NCBI RefSeq assembly: GCF_001514495.1 | Contig: NZ_BCNM01000014.1 | Span: 62,001 to 126,000, forward strand | Reading direction: 5' to 3' | Length of the DNA stretch: 64,000 nucleotides | DNA from: Paenibacillus pabuli NBRC 13638 | GTDB lineage: Bacteria; Bacillota; Bacilli; Paenibacillales; Paenibacillaceae | Shown here: positions 16,914 to 26,773 of the stretch, in pieces | Numbering within the stretch: the first letter of the stretch is position 1 | Layout: each line of letters begins with the position of its first letter | Notes under the pieces: generated by a model | What the model saw: only the letters and a program-made list of their open reading frames with translations | The model's database searches: none | What the model was told of the DNA's origin: nothing | Translations under genes and position numbers: made by a program

Positions 16914-17007
16914 CCATTATGAACAGCGGTTTAAAGAAACAACGATTTACTAGGAAGTGAGCAAGTTCCCCTTTTATTATCCGCATGGTCAGTATACTTC
17001 TATTCGT

Positions 17008-19518
17008 TTATTTGACTCTAGTAACCACGAATGGTTCGTTCAACGCCTGCAAAGCGGCGGCCATATCAGCAGACGAGAGTCTGTCGCCGGCCGAAATATG
17101 ATATTGGAACTCATAGAATCCACCCAAGGTCGCTTTGAAATTGGTTTCCCAATAATTCGTCATCAGCCAGGCATAGGCTTCCGGTTGAGCGTCAGGTGCT
17201 TGCTGGGTGTGGACCTTTCTGGTCCCGTAATCCAGTGTTCCCCATTGCACGAGAGGTGTGTCCGGAACAGCAAGCAGCAGGCTGCGGTCGTTATCCTGCC
17301 AGGCAATGCCCGACTGCAAAGCGGAATAATCCAGGCAAGTTCCCGGAATCTGATCCTTCCAGGGGCGAACGAGCCCTCCCGGCTTGTCGGCAAACAGGGT
17401 CACCGGCCCAGTGCCTCCCGGGGTGAACGGCAGAGCCAGATAAACGTTCTCCGGATTCCAAACGCTCTCTTTATGGAACCGAACCGAGATGTCCAGCCGA
17501 TTTTGACAGGCATAGATCCGCAGGAACAATGCAAAATAGGAGATACCCTTTAGCTGATAACCAAGCTCAACGGTAGCGTATAGCGGTCCATTATCTACGG
17601 TGCGGACAGAGATGAGCTGACCAACCGAACGCTCCACGTTCAGCCCTTTACGGTTGCGTCCCATTTTGGAACGAATGCTCCACACCTGGGAAGCATCCGC
17701 AGGGTTCGCCGGATTCGTCACCTCATAAATTGGTGTGAACGCCCCATACAGATCATCCGCTTTCAGCAGTTCACGTCCTGTCTCCTTATCGATCCACGAG
17801 ACGATGCCGCGATCTTTCGACCAAGTCAGATGTACAAAAGGTGACTCCAACCCGTTCTGGCAAACGGAGATCGGCGCTTTCCTTCCACCCGGTGTTAAGG
17901 AATACATATCCTCCATATCGTACACCTGGTCAGAGCCGATCAGCTTCGAATTGGAGATTGAAGTTAAGGAAGAATGACTCTGCTGAGCTGCCAGGTGTGG
18001 GCGCAGGATCAGTATACAACTCTCCATACCCTGGAGCTTAAGCTCCACAATAATGGTCTGCGGGTGGCTTGACTGCTGGATCAGCACCTGTCCCGTGTCC
18101 TCCCGGATCACCTCCACTCCGTTCAACAACTCATCCGGTTCCCATCCATCAAGCTTCAACTGAACCAACTCGGTTACCTCCCGCTCCGAGAGGTTCGTGA
18201 CCTTGAAGCAATAAGGACGCCCCGGGTACAAGGTGGCGGCATGATCGGCTAGCAGCGCTTGATCCAGCGCGCGGTAAGCAAGCCTGCTTGCCTCTGCAGC
18301 GTGAGCTGTCTTGCGAACCTCGAGCATCTGTACATTTTTGTGCCACGGTTCATAAACAGAGGAATGATAACCCCAAGTGTGTTCGGCATAAAGAGTAAGC
18401 GCCTGTTCTACAGCCTCGATTTCCTGAAGACTGACACTTTTTTGTTCAGGGTCAAGTTTTTCCACCTTGCGAAGCGTCCGCTGTGCGTCTCGGTAAATCT
18501 GGGTGTGCATCGGTGTGGAGCTTACACCATCCGACCACCAGTCCGGCCAATCCCCCTTATGTACGGGTAGACCATCCGTCCCTTCCTCCTTCAACCGGGC
18601 AAAAAAGCCACTCAACGTACTCATCTCCACGGAAATCCCCCAGCCGTTTTGACGGTTCCACGCCTCAATCCATTCCATGATTGCGCTATTGGGAGATCCG
18701 TTGTCTGTGGGTAGTCCGGACAGCATCATCGGCACGAAATCATATGGATACTGCTCTGCCTCAAGCTGGGCCAAGTACCGATGGATGCGAATATGGGCGA
18801 TTTGATCATGAATGTCTGCAGATTCCACAAGTCTGTGGCCGAATTCATCACGAATCATGTATTTGCCAAGCGCACCGGGGCAGAAGCCAAGCTCGTTGCC
18901 AAGCATGTAGTGGTCTCCATTCCAGACCAGCAGACGTTCCCCACTTGGGGCCTCCCACCAGAAAGGGGACTGCTTGCGGCCCAGCGCATACATGCCGTGA
19001 TGGGTATGGATACAGCTGAATAAATGCCGGATTCCGTTATCCAGCAGGCTGTCGGCATATCCCCAGCTGTATCCGTTGATATCCGCCGTCATCGCACTGT
19101 CTATTGGGTGACCGATAGATCCGGCATAGGTCTGAGCCTTGCTGTGTATTTTGTTCAGCAACTGTAGATCAGGCAGCTCAGTCATATTCAAATACGTGCC
19201 GGACAGCTCGATATCTCCGCGTCGCACGGCTTCGGCAAATGCACCTTTTTCCTCGTCTCCGGCCTGCTTCAGGAATTGTTCCACGGCCCAAAAGGTCTCA
19301 CAGGTCCAACGGAACCCTTTCCACTTGGGGTTTACGCCGGTATGGGCATCATTAACAATACGCAGCGCCTGACGGATAAAATCGATATGATATTGTTCAA
19401 TCTTTTCCTGACGGTCGGTATAACCAAGGTCGGTATGGGAATGGTGAATGACGTAAATTTTCCATTTCCGTTCAAGCGTCGGGATCGCGGCCTCTTTGAT
19501 TTGTTGTTCGAGTGTCAT
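17008..19518 (-). CDS. Glycoside hydrolase family 38 alpha-mannosidase-like protein
   Basis: The 836-residue protein starts with IYVIHHSHTDLGYTDR, the GH38-type zinc-binding histidine/aspartate motif, and contains TADINGYSWGYADSLL, the region that holds the catalytic aspartate of this fold. The carboxyl half is the beta-rich region typical of large mannosidases. No signal peptide is present, so it should act in the cytoplasm on imported mannosides. The start at 19518 follows AAAGGAGA and overlaps the upstream kinase gene by 47 bases. It is last in the cluster after kinase and isomerase genes, so released mannose could be phosphorylated and isomerised at once. Substrate linkage is not shown by the sequence. 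Confidence 0.88.
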   Translation of the reverse strand: MTLEQQIKEAAIPTLERKWKIYVIHHSHTDLGYTDRQEKIEQYHIDFIRQALRIVNDAHTGVNPKWKGFRWTCETFWAVEQFLKQAGDEEKGAFAEAVRRGDIELSGTYLNMTELPDLQLLNKIHSKAQTYAGSIGHPIDSAMTADINGYSWGYADSLLDNGIRHLFSCIHTHHGMYALGRKQSPFWWEAPSGERLLVWNGDHYMLGNELGFCPGALGKYMIRDEFGHRLVESADIHDQIAHIRIHRYLAQLEAEQYPYDFVPMMLSGLPTDNGSPNSAIMEWIEAWNRQNGWGISVEMSTLSGFFARLKEEGTDGLPVHKGDWPDWWSDGVSSTPMHTQIYRDAQRTLRKVEKLDPEQKSVSLQEIEAVEQALTLYAEHTWGYHSSVYEPWHKNVQMLEVRKTAHAAEASRLAYRALDQALLADHAATLYPGRPYCFKVTNLSEREVTELVQLKLDGWEPDELLNGVEVIREDTGQVLIQQSSHPQTIIVELKLQGMESCILILRPHLAAQQSHSSLTSISNSKLIGSDQVYDMEDMYSLTPGGRKAPISVCQNGLESPFVHLTWSKDRGIVSWIDKETGRELLKADDLYGAFTPIYEVTNPANPADASQVWSIRSKMGRNRKGLNVERSVGQLISVRTVDNGPLYATVELGYQLKGISYFALFLRIYACQNRLDISVRFHKESVWNPENVYLALPFTPGGTGPVTLFADKPGGLVRPWKDQIPGTCLDYSALQSGIAWQDNDRSLLLAVPDTPLVQWGTLDYGTRKVHTQQAPDAQPEAYAWLMTNYWETNFKATLGGFYEFQYHISAGDRLSSADMAAALQALNEPFVVTRVK

Positions 19519-20512
19519 CGTTATTTTCTCCTTTGGTCGTGGAATAGGTACCTTTTACGAGCTCGAAAATCCCGTGGAACACATGCTCCTGCATTGGTTT
19601 CTCAACATGCAGAGAAATCTTCGCGGGCAAAAGCGCTTCCAAAAGTGTGCCGCCAAATAAATCTTGGGTGTCGGCAATCTGTCCACCCAGAATCAGACAT
19701 GAGGGGCGGAACGCTGCCACGTACGGGTGCAGCATTTCCCCAAGCCGCTGGCCGTAAAGCTGCCATACACGGATAGCGGAGGAATTTCCCTGTCTGGCCG
19801 CTATGGCCAGATGGTAAACGTCCTCTCCCTCCCTTCGAGCATCATGGCTGTCTGCCAAGGCCAAAATCCCTCGGCTTCCGAAGAGATCATCCACAGTGCC
19901 TCCCTTGTATTGCTCGGCATACAACATGCCTGAGTCAGGAATTCCCCATTTTCCGCTGACAATAGATCGGTTCTCAACAAAAGCGGAGCCGAGGCCCGTT
20001 CCCAATGTAAGGCAAAGCAATCTTTCCTGAGGAAAAAGCCTGCTGACCCCCAGAGCAAACAAGGCTGCATCATTGTCAAAACGAATATCTGCGGCTGCAA
20101 GCCGGGTCATCCATGTAGGAGAGTTCCGTTCTGCCGCAAGCGCCGTTAATTCACTCCGCAGCAGTGTTTTTAAATTGACTTCATATAGCTGCTCGTATTT
20201 ATTCAATCCCTGGATATGGGAAATCCCTGTTTCGTATTCAAAAGGGCCGGGGAAAGCAAAGCCGATGTGAAAGTTGGGAAAGCTGGCCCGGGTTCCTTTA
20301 ACAGAACTTAGCTGCTGCACGTAGTCGATGTATGCAGCAGCAAGCTCCTGAATCACGTCGACTAGGTTGGAGGCGATTTCATTCGCGCCACTGTCGGAGC
20401 GCGATGACCTTTTGACATAAAGTTGTGGCAGAAGATTCCCATCACTCAATACGACGGCACCCTTCAAAAAGGTCCCACCGGCATCAATGGCGATCGTGAC
20501 ATCAGGGTTCAT
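19472..20512 (-). CDS. ROK family sugar kinase
   Basis: The 346-residue protein has the ROK phosphate-binding start IAIDAGGTFLKGAVV, a sugar-binding region HIGFAFPGPFEYETG, the catalytic-aspartate segment DIRFDNDAALFALG, and LTLGTGLGSAFVEN for ATP binding. The CxCGxxGCxE zinc motif of many ROK proteins is not visible here. ROK kinases phosphorylate glucose, mannose, fructose or N-acetyl sugars. Because it lies between a mannose-6-phosphate isomerase and a mannosidase gene, mannokinase activity is the most sensible guess. It overlaps the upstream gene by ATGA and the downstream gene by 47 bases. Confidence 0.9.
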   Translation of the reverse strand: MNPDVTIAIDAGGTFLKGAVVLSDGNLLPQLYVKRSSRSDSGANEIASNLVDVIQELAAAYIDYVQQLSSVKGTRASFPNFHIGFAFPGPFEYETGISHIQGLNKYEQLYEVNLKTLLRSELTALAAERNSPTWMTRLAAADIRFDNDAALFALGVSRLFPQERLLCLTLGTGLGSAFVENRSIVSGKWGIPDSGMLYAEQYKGGTVDDLFGSRGILALADSHDARREGEDVYHLAIAARQGNSSAIRVWQLYGQRLGEMLHPYVAAFRPSCLILGGQIADTQDLFGGTLLEALLPAKISLHVEKPMQEHVFHGIFELVKGTYSTTKGENNDDTRTTNQRGRDPDA

Positions 20513-22419
20513 AAGTGCTCACCAGATTTCCAGTGATGCGGAAGCAATGGGATGTTCCAGTCTGGCGAAACCTGTGCCCGGATCAGGGTGCATGATCGGT
20601 CACCCAGCGACTCCAGGCGGAAACCTCCGACGGAGGCAGGAACAATATAGGCCTCTGCGTAGCCCCATTCCACGGCGGCTGCCTCATCATCAAGCGGAGT
20701 GAGCCTCACCCGGTCGCCTTCTACGAGATTGAACATAACTAACTCTCCTGCGGTATTATCGATCCACTCTCCGTCCAGTTTTAATCTTTTGATCTGAAAC
20801 AGCAGATCTTCCCGTTCACCCAGCAGCTCTTCCCTGCTGTCTCCCTGTACCCGACCTTCTTTTGGGACCGCTATCAAATGCTTCTGAACATAATCCGTGT
20901 CAAACTGTTCCTGCATGTTGGCTCGGGCATGATCGCCGTTGATCGGCCGTGGACGCCCGTCTCTGTCGAGGCGCAAATGGTCGTAAATTTTGAAGGTAAA
21001 CCACCAGGTTGTCGAAGAAATCTCCAGCACCAGATTGTTTTTACCCGAAAAGTGTACGGCTCCCGGCGGGATCAGAAACAGATCGCCCTTATTTGCATCC
21101 CATATGTTCACATATTCTGCGATCTTCAACGGTTCTCCCGAGGTGTGGGCAGATTCGACCGCTTTAAGCAATTTCTCCCCGGTTGTTCCCTCCGTGAAGC
21201 CTAACCCCACAAAAGGTTTGGCGCCTTCCTTCTGCTCCATAATGTAATAGGATTCCTGCTGCGTCATCGTTTCGTTGAAGGTCTGCTCGATGTAAGCCTG
21301 CTGGGGATGGACCTGCAAAGACAGATGATCTCCGTCCATCGTATCGAGATAATCAAACCGGATCGGAAAATAATCGCCAAACAGCCGGACATTGCGCTCG
21401 CCCATGATTGCCTCAGGATGAGCGGACAGAAGCAGTGGGAAGGGAAGCTCCACTATAAAATCTCCATAACCGATTAATAGCGTGTTCTCTGGTGCGACAG
21501 GTTCAAACCCCCATGCGCAGTTATTCCAATCCCGGGGCAGGTCGCACAGTTCTTTCAAATACTGTCCGCCCCAAATTCCCGGTGCAAAAAACGGCTTTAC
21601 TCGAAAAGGCTGCCGGGCTACCGTAGCCAAAAGTCGGCGCAGCATGGGAACCGTGACCAAAACGGGACTTTCCCGATTGTTCGTATCCACGTAGTAGTCA
21701 AAATCGTACAAGTGGCGTGTCCGATATTCCTCCCAGACGGGCCACTCCAGAAACAAGGCCTGTTTGTAGGTTTCGACCGGATCCCGGCAAGGACCTAACC
21801 CCAGGGAACCCATCCCCTGCTGATGCAAGTTCTGCTGAACCTCTCTGGATAAGTCGATAAAAAGAGAGACGTTCACCACACCCGATGCTGCAGAAAGGAA
21901 ACCGGAGCCAGACCCAAAGGTCACAACGATGGGGCCTAACGGATCGGCTATCGGCGCTTGGGCATCTGCATTTTCAGCAGAATGATAAAGCCGTAGTTGT
22001 TGCTCCACATCACTGAGCCACTCTTCCTGTGCATGTTGCCGGAAATAATCATCAACGCTGACGCCCGAGGCCACAACACCAAAAGCACGGTTATCCGTCA
22101 GATACGGGTGAAACTGCTGAAGCAAATCCGCTGCAGGTTTCAAATAATAAGTGCTATCTACCTCAATTAAAGGCCTGTTTTCCCGGTGACAGCGCGAACG
22201 GACCTTTTCCAGACATTCGCTGAATGCGACACCGTGCGTACCGTCAAGGACCATGTAAAAGGGAAACAACTCACTCTCACTCTGTACACATTCGGGCCAC
22301 ATTTGATCAAGCCATTCTTCATACCCATTCCAGATCCCCGGTTCGTTCTCTTGGTCGGGCTGAGGCCGAATGAAATTAACTGGGTTGGCCTGAAAGGTCA
22401 AAGGGGATATTCGCGGCAT
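20509..22419 (-). CDS. Large class I mannose-6-phosphate isomerase with kinase-like amino-terminal region
   Basis: The start at 22419 (MPRISPLTF) has a GGAGG site; the longer upstream open frame is not used. The protein is 636 residues, about twice the size of ordinary ManA. The carboxyl half, from KPFFAPGIWGGQYLKEL onward, is the isomerase, with the zinc-ligand motif LSLQVHP and a second cupin region around LFLIPPGAVHF. Residues 1-300 resemble a nucleoside/uridine-kinase-like fold (IVVTFGSGSGF, then VNVSLFIDLSREVQQ) but the P-loop is not consensus, so it may be regulatory or have lost catalysis. It interconverts mannose-6-P and fructose-6-P. It is coupled to the ROK kinase gene. Confidence 0.9.
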   Translation of the reverse strand: MPRISPLTFQANPVNFIRPQPDQENEPGIWNGYEEWLDQMWPECVQSESELFPFYMVLDGTHGVAFSECLEKVRSRCHRENRPLIEVDSTYYLKPAADLLQQFHPYLTDNRAFGVVASGVSVDDYFRQHAQEEWLSDVEQQLRLYHSAENADAQAPIADPLGPIVVTFGSGSGFLSAASGVVNVSLFIDLSREVQQNLHQQGMGSLGLGPCRDPVETYKQALFLEWPVWEEYRTRHLYDFDYYVDTNNRESPVLVTVPMLRRLLATVARQPFRVKPFFAPGIWGGQYLKELCDLPRDWNNCAWGFEPVAPENTLLIGYGDFIVELPFPLLLSAHPEAIMGERNVRLFGDYFPIRFDYLDTMDGDHLSLQVHPQQAYIEQTFNETMTQQESYYIMEQKEGAKPFVGLGFTEGTTGEKLLKAVESAHTSGEPLKIAEYVNIWDANKGDLFLIPPGAVHFSGKNNLVLEISSTTWWFTFKIYDHLRLDRDGRPRPINGDHARANMQEQFDTDYVQKHLIAVPKEGRVQGDSREELLGEREDLLFQIKRLKLDGEWIDNTAGELVMFNLVEGDRVRLTPLDDEAAAVEWGYAEAYIVPASVGGFRLESLGDRSCTLIRAQVSPDWNIPLLPHHWKSGEHL

Positions 22420-22513
22420 GTTTAAACCTCCAACTCTATATCGATTTATGTTCATCATTGTATAGGGAGTTGGAGGTGCTGTCTTTAAACGATCAAGCTG
22501 TGTTTTTGTACAA

Positions 22514-23440
22514 TCAGGACATTTGGGGTGGGTACTGCATTTTGCCAGAACGGCCTTCGGCAAACTGAATACGGCGGAATTTGGCCGGGGAAACGCCAAG
22601 CTCGCGGGTGAAGATCCGGGTAAAATAGTGCACGGATTGGAATCCGCACTGGATGGCGATATCTTTAATTGGTGTCTGTTCATTTAACAGGAGCCAAGCG
22701 GCTTGCTGAACGCGTCGTTCCTGAATATAGTGGACGAAGGACTGCCCCAGATTTTCCTGAAACAACCGTGTCAGGTGGCGGGACGAAATGTGGAGGTGCC
22801 TTGACACCGTCATAAGCGTAAGCTCATTGATCAAATTATCATCAATGTACCGTTTAGCCTGATGGAACAACGTATTCATTTCCACGGGTTGCTCTCCCGT
22901 ACCGGCCGAGTTTGTTCGAGCTGGAGTGTGCAAATCCGCTATGGATAAGAGCAGAGAAGCCGAAATTTGTTTTACAGCAAGAGGAAGATCAGCTCCGGGA
23001 AAGTCAAAAGAAGCGATAAGCGCTTGCCATAAATGGCCCGTCGGCGTAAGTTCCGCATCCTGGGCTACGCTTTGCCCAAGCTCGGCAAGACGACGGAAGG
23101 ATTCGGTATAATAGACATCTGTGTGAGCTTCATCCAGCTCAAAAGCAACATAACAAAGCGTAAGACCCGTCTGGCTGCGGATTTGATGCCAAGCACCAGG
23201 AAGAGATAGAAAAGCCGTTCCTTTATTTAATACATAATGCTGGTTTTGTTCTATGTAGCTTCCTTCCCCTTCTACCACATAACAGGCTTCAAAAAAGGAA
23301 TGCCGATGGAAGGCATTATCGAAATGATCGGGCATGAATCCCCAATACAAAATGGACAATGAAAGCCCTGCCTGATCTACTTTTGTAATATAACGATTGC
23401 ATATGTGATTGGCCCTACGGAACCTGGCTTCGATGGTCAT
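22514..23440 (-). CDS. AraC family regulator of the mannose cluster
   Basis: The 308-residue protein has an amino-terminal cupin-type ligand-binding part (FHRHSFFEACYVVEGEGSY) and two helix-turn-helix motifs at the end (LTLMTVSRHLHISSRHLTRLF and TPIKDIAIQCGFQSVHYFTRIF). The start at 23440 follows GGGGAGAG; the upstream in-frame ATG lacks a site. It is 94 bases upstream of the isomerase gene on the same strand, so it probably activates the isomerase-kinase-mannosidase genes in response to a sugar. The assignment to these targets is from position. Confidence 0.92.
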   Translation of the reverse strand: MTIEARFRRANHICNRYITKVDQAGLSLSILYWGFMPDHFDNAFHRHSFFEACYVVEGEGSYIEQNQHYVLNKGTAFLSLPGAWHQIRSQTGLTLCYVAFELDEAHTDVYYTESFRRLAELGQSVAQDAELTPTGHLWQALIASFDFPGADLPLAVKQISASLLLSIADLHTPARTNSAGTGEQPVEMNTLFHQAKRYIDDNLINELTLMTVSRHLHISSRHLTRLFQENLGQSFVHYIQERRVQQAAWLLLNEQTPIKDIAIQCGFQSVHYFTRIFTRELGVSPAKFRRIQFAEGRSGKMQYPPQMS

Positions 23441-23493
23441 GATGTTCTCTCCCCTCAAGCTCTTATGATACGTTTGGATACCATTAAACCGAA

Positions 23494-23529
23494 ACAACCT
23501 TAGTCCGGTTGCGTACCGAAATAAGGTTG
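23494..23529 (-). terminator. Possible hairpin terminator of the dehydrogenase gene
   Basis: CAACCTTA pairs with TAAGGTTG, with a small inner CGGT/ACCG pair. It lies about 75 bases past the stop at 23602. The following T-run is short, so this is moderately supported. Confidence 0.5.
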
Positions 23530-23601
23530 CTTAAGTCTAATTTTTAACAGTCTACTTGACATATGACATAGAAGGCGGTTACAGGGAAAACAGAAAGCCC
23601 C

Positions 23602-24666
23602 TTATATACTTCTATGGATCACACTTTTGGTCTCTGCTGCCTCAAAAATGGTCTCAATCAGCACCAGTACTCTGTGAACTTCATCATGCTTAACTGCAAG
23701 TTCAGATTTCCCTTCGATTGCAGAGACAAAATTCTCATAAAAACTTTGCGGTTTCAAATCCGGCTTCTCAATCGCAAACTTTAGCGTGGACTCTTCGGAC
23801 GGCGGCGCCATCGTCTTGGTCAATCCCTGCCCCGCTTTGATGGGTTTCGGCTCCACATGAGCAACATCCGGATTCCGGGTGATGATCTCTCCGCTCAAAT
23901 CCCAGTCCCTAATGATTGCCGTTCCTTCCGTTCCTTTGATGTACCATCTCGGTAACTTCACATAGTTGGTTGTTCCCACCTCAATAAGTGCCGTCAAGCC
24001 ATCTTTAAACGTAATATAACTGGTAAATCCATCATCCACTTCAGTTCCCAAAATATAACTTAGCGTAGATGTCACGCTTTCAATTTGGCTGTCCGTAATC
24101 AGAAGCAGTTGGTCCAGCAAATGCACGCCCCAATCCAACAACATACCTCCACCGTAATCCTTCAGTTGACGCCAATCACCAGGAATACCATTGGCTCCCT
24201 GTACCCGGGATTCCAAATGGAACAGTTCTCCCAGGGTCTTCTTGTCGATTACGTCTTTGGCAATCCGGAAATCTTCATCCCAGCGACGATTTTGATGCAC
24301 TGTAAACAAGCGCTTCTCATGGTTCGCTACTTTGACGATATCTTTAAAATCCTCGCTGGTTATCGTCACCGGTTTTTCGCAAATGACATGTTTACCAGCC
24401 TGAAGGGCCTGGATTGCTATATCTTTATGAACATCGTTAGGTGTAGCAATCAAAACCACATCTACAAGCTCATCTGCCAAAACGGCATCCAGGCTTGCGT
24501 AAGTTTTAAAGCCGGCTTCCTTTCCCAATTCCATCCGATATTCAACGGTATCGTATACACCAATTACGGAAATCTGTGGTACAGGTTCAATCAACTGGAC
24601 ATGGTAACTGCCCATCCCCCCATAACCAACGATTGCTACATTATAGTTTCGATTGTCCATTTTCAT
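23602..24666 (-). CDS. Gfo/Idh/MocA family sugar dehydrogenase
   Basis: The 354-residue oxidoreductase has a Rossmann nucleotide-binding start (VAIVGYGGMGSYHVQLI) and the family signature GKHVICEKPVT, where the EKP lysine is catalytic. The carboxyl-terminal half is the alpha/beta domain. It uses NAD(P) to oxidise or reduce a sugar, inositol or sugar-acid substrate. The start at 24666 follows GGGAAGG. It lies 17 bases after a TIM-barrel isomerase gene, a common pairing in sugar or inositol breakdown. The substrate cannot be decided from sequence. Confidence 0.93.
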   Translation of the reverse strand: MKMDNRNYNVAIVGYGGMGSYHVQLIEPVPQISVIGVYDTVEYRMELGKEAGFKTYASLDAVLADELVDVVLIATPNDVHKDIAIQALQAGKHVICEKPVTITSEDFKDIVKVANHEKRLFTVHQNRRWDEDFRIAKDVIDKKTLGELFHLESRVQGANGIPGDWRQLKDYGGGMLLDWGVHLLDQLLLITDSQIESVTSTLSYILGTEVDDGFTSYITFKDGLTALIEVGTTNYVKLPRWYIKGTEGTAIIRDWDLSGEIITRNPDVAHVEPKPIKAGQGLTKTMAPPSEESTLKFAIEKPDLKPQSFYENFVSAIEGKSELAVKHDEVHRVLVLIETIFEAAETKSVIHRSI

Positions 24667-24683
24667 CGTCCTTCCCTTTCTGA

Positions 24684-25652
24684 CTAGGCCCACCACATAT
24701 CGTGAGGCTGTTCGCGAATCAAGATAGATTGCAGGTTGGTAACAGCACGATTGAATCCTTCTTCAGTTGACATCAACGGATCTTCATGTTCAATGCTTAT
24801 AACATAGTCATATCCGTAAACCCGCAAAGCACTGATAATGTCGGACCATTCTGACAGGCTATGTCCACAGCCTACGGAGCGGAACGTCCAGGAGCGATTT
24901 TGCACATCCCCATAAGGCTGCATATCCAGCAACCCGTACATGTTAATGTTATCCTGATCCAGATAAGTGTCTTTGGCATGAAAATGATGGATCGCGCCGG
25001 CTTTGCCCAATATTTTAATCGCACCTACCGGATCGATACCTTGCCACCATAAGTGGCTAGGGTCCAGATTTACGCCAATTGCATCGTTAGTCTCTTCTCG
25101 TAATTTCAAAATCGTATATGGTGTATGGCACAAAAATCCGCCATGCAGTTCGATCCCTATTTTTACATTATGCTCTTCGGCCAACTTACCGATTTCCTTC
25201 CAATAGGGGATAAGCTTATTTTCCCACTGCCATTGCTTAATATCGCTGTATACAGTTGGCCATGGAATAACAGGCCAGTTTGGAGCTTTCGCATCATCAC
25301 TGTCTCCGGCAGTACCAGAGAATGTATTAACGACGGGGACTCCCATAAGAGAAGCCAGCTTGATTGATTTACGTAAAATGTCGTCGCCTTCCCGAGCCTC
25401 CTCAGGATCTGGAGAAATCGGATTGTTGTGGCAACTAAAAGCGCTGATGATCAAACCGCGTCGCTCAAACTTCTCTAGATAAGCCTTTCGTTTCTCTTCG
25501 CTTGCAAGCAACTCATCTGTAGGACAATGCGCATTTCCCGGGTTGCCTCCGGAACCAATCTCAACGGCATCCAAACCGGCAGCTGCTAACTTATCCAGCA
25601 TGTCATCTAACGACAAATTAGAAAATAACGGATCAAACACGCCCAGTTTCAT
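24684..25652 (-). CDS. Sugar phosphate isomerase/epimerase family TIM-barrel protein
   Basis: The 322-residue protein is an AP endonuclease family 2 type TIM barrel (start KLGVFDPLFSNLSLDDMLDK). Metal-ligand segments are visible as GIELHGGF, GVNLDPSHLWWQG, HFHAKD and ISIEHEDP, in the usual order. Proteins of this group isomerise or epimerise sugars or inositol derivatives in the cytoplasm. The start at 25652 (MKLGVF) follows AGAGGAA. It is first in a two-gene unit with the dehydrogenase; an AraC regulator lies 214 bases upstream on the same strand. Confidence 0.92.
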   Translation of the reverse strand: MKLGVFDPLFSNLSLDDMLDKLAAAGLDAVEIGSGGNPGNAHCPTDELLASEEKRKAYLEKFERRGLIISAFSCHNNPISPDPEEAREGDDILRKSIKLASLMGVPVVNTFSGTAGDSDDAKAPNWPVIPWPTVYSDIKQWQWENKLIPYWKEIGKLAEEHNVKIGIELHGGFLCHTPYTILKLREETNDAIGVNLDPSHLWWQGIDPVGAIKILGKAGAIHHFHAKDTYLDQDNINMYGLLDMQPYGDVQNRSWTFRSVGCGHSLSEWSDIISALRVYGYDYVISIEHEDPLMSTEEGFNRAVTNLQSILIREQPHDMWWA

Positions 25653-25865
25653 CGTAACATTCCTCTCTTTTCGCAACTATGATTAGTTATGGTTGTGACA
25701 TATGTAAAAAAGTTGAGCAGTTACAATGGGAATTACCACATTTTCAATCCCAAAATCGATTTTGCCTTCCCGTCACGTTTTATGATGATGTAAAACATGC
25801 AAAAATCTCTAACCCTCAACTTGTTTGACACCCTTATCATACAAGTCTGATTAAAGACTATCTTC

Positions 25866-26756
25866 CTATTTTCTTGCTGTTTTATTCTCGGATATTGTCA
25901 TGCGATACTTTAAAGGCGATGTTCCGGTCGCTTCCTTAAAGAAGTGATGAAACGTCTTTACACTACTGAAACCTGCCTCCTCAGCTACTTCAGTAATCGA
26001 ATAGTTTTCATTGAGCAAAATCCATTTCGCTTTATTAATTCGATATTCATTTAAAAAAGTTACAAAGGTCATTCCCGTATTTTTCTTGAAAAACTTCGTG
26101 AAATAATAAGGACTAAACCCTATATAGTCAGCAACGTCCTTGAGGGTAATTGATTCTTGATAATGGTTTTCTACATATTCGAAGATTCGTTCCAGCTTCA
26201 TAAGCATTTCCTTGGTCGGAGTCAAGGTATTCTCTGAACTTTGATGCCGATGCTGCTCACTACTCCTCGGAATATCTCTAAGAATAAAAGCCAACATTTC
26301 GTAAAGCTTGGCCTTGATCATATAAGCATAGCCTTCTTTACGCTCGATATCTTCTGTGCTTATGCTTTGAAGAAGCGGAATCAGCTTGGTTACCGTTTCA
26401 TGAGGCCAGTTCCAGCTTGATTGCTCTATTTCTGTAAAGATGTCTCGCAGCGACCGGTCATCGTAAATTAGTGAGGATACATCCTGGAAAAGAATTAGAT
26501 CAAATTGAATAACGATTCGTTCGCTATCCGGGGATGACAAAAAAAAGTGGACGTCCCCGCCATTAATGATTTGTACCTCTCCCTGCTTCAGGCGCATCAC
26601 TTTATCATTCATCCCCAAATCCAAGCTTCCTTGAGTCACATATATGATTTCAATCTCCTTATGCCAGTGAGGATAACAAAGCACATCCCCTTTGTGAATA
26701 AAGCTCCGAAACGGAAGACGTTTGTCAAGTTCCGGGATTTCTAGATATAAACTCAT
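25866..26756 (-). CDS. AraC family regulator with cupin domain
   Basis: The 296-residue protein has an amino-terminal cupin (FIHKGDVLCYPHWHKEIEIIYV) and a carboxyl-terminal AraC DNA-binding domain (ITLKDVADYIGFSPYYFTKFF and YSITEVAEEAGFSSVKTFHHFF). The ATG at 26756 sits eight bases after GGGAGG, better than the ATG at 26762 that is one base from it. It starts 17 bases after the TetR gene stop and so may be part of that transcript, yet its likely targets are the sugar genes downstream. This mixed placement is unusual but not rare. Confidence 0.92.
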   Translation of the reverse strand: MSLYLEIPELDKRLPFRSFIHKGDVLCYPHWHKEIEIIYVTQGSLDLGMNDKVMRLKQGEVQIINGGDVHFFLSSPDSERIVIQFDLILFQDVSSLIYDDRSLRDIFTEIEQSSWNWPHETVTKLIPLLQSISTEDIERKEGYAYMIKAKLYEMLAFILRDIPRSSEQHRHQSSENTLTPTKEMLMKLERIFEYVENHYQESITLKDVADYIGFSPYYFTKFFKKNTGMTFVTFLNEYRINKAKWILLNENYSITEVAEEAGFSSVKTFHHFFKEATGTSPLKYRMTISENKTARK

Positions 26757-26773
26757 TTCCATACCTCCCCCCA

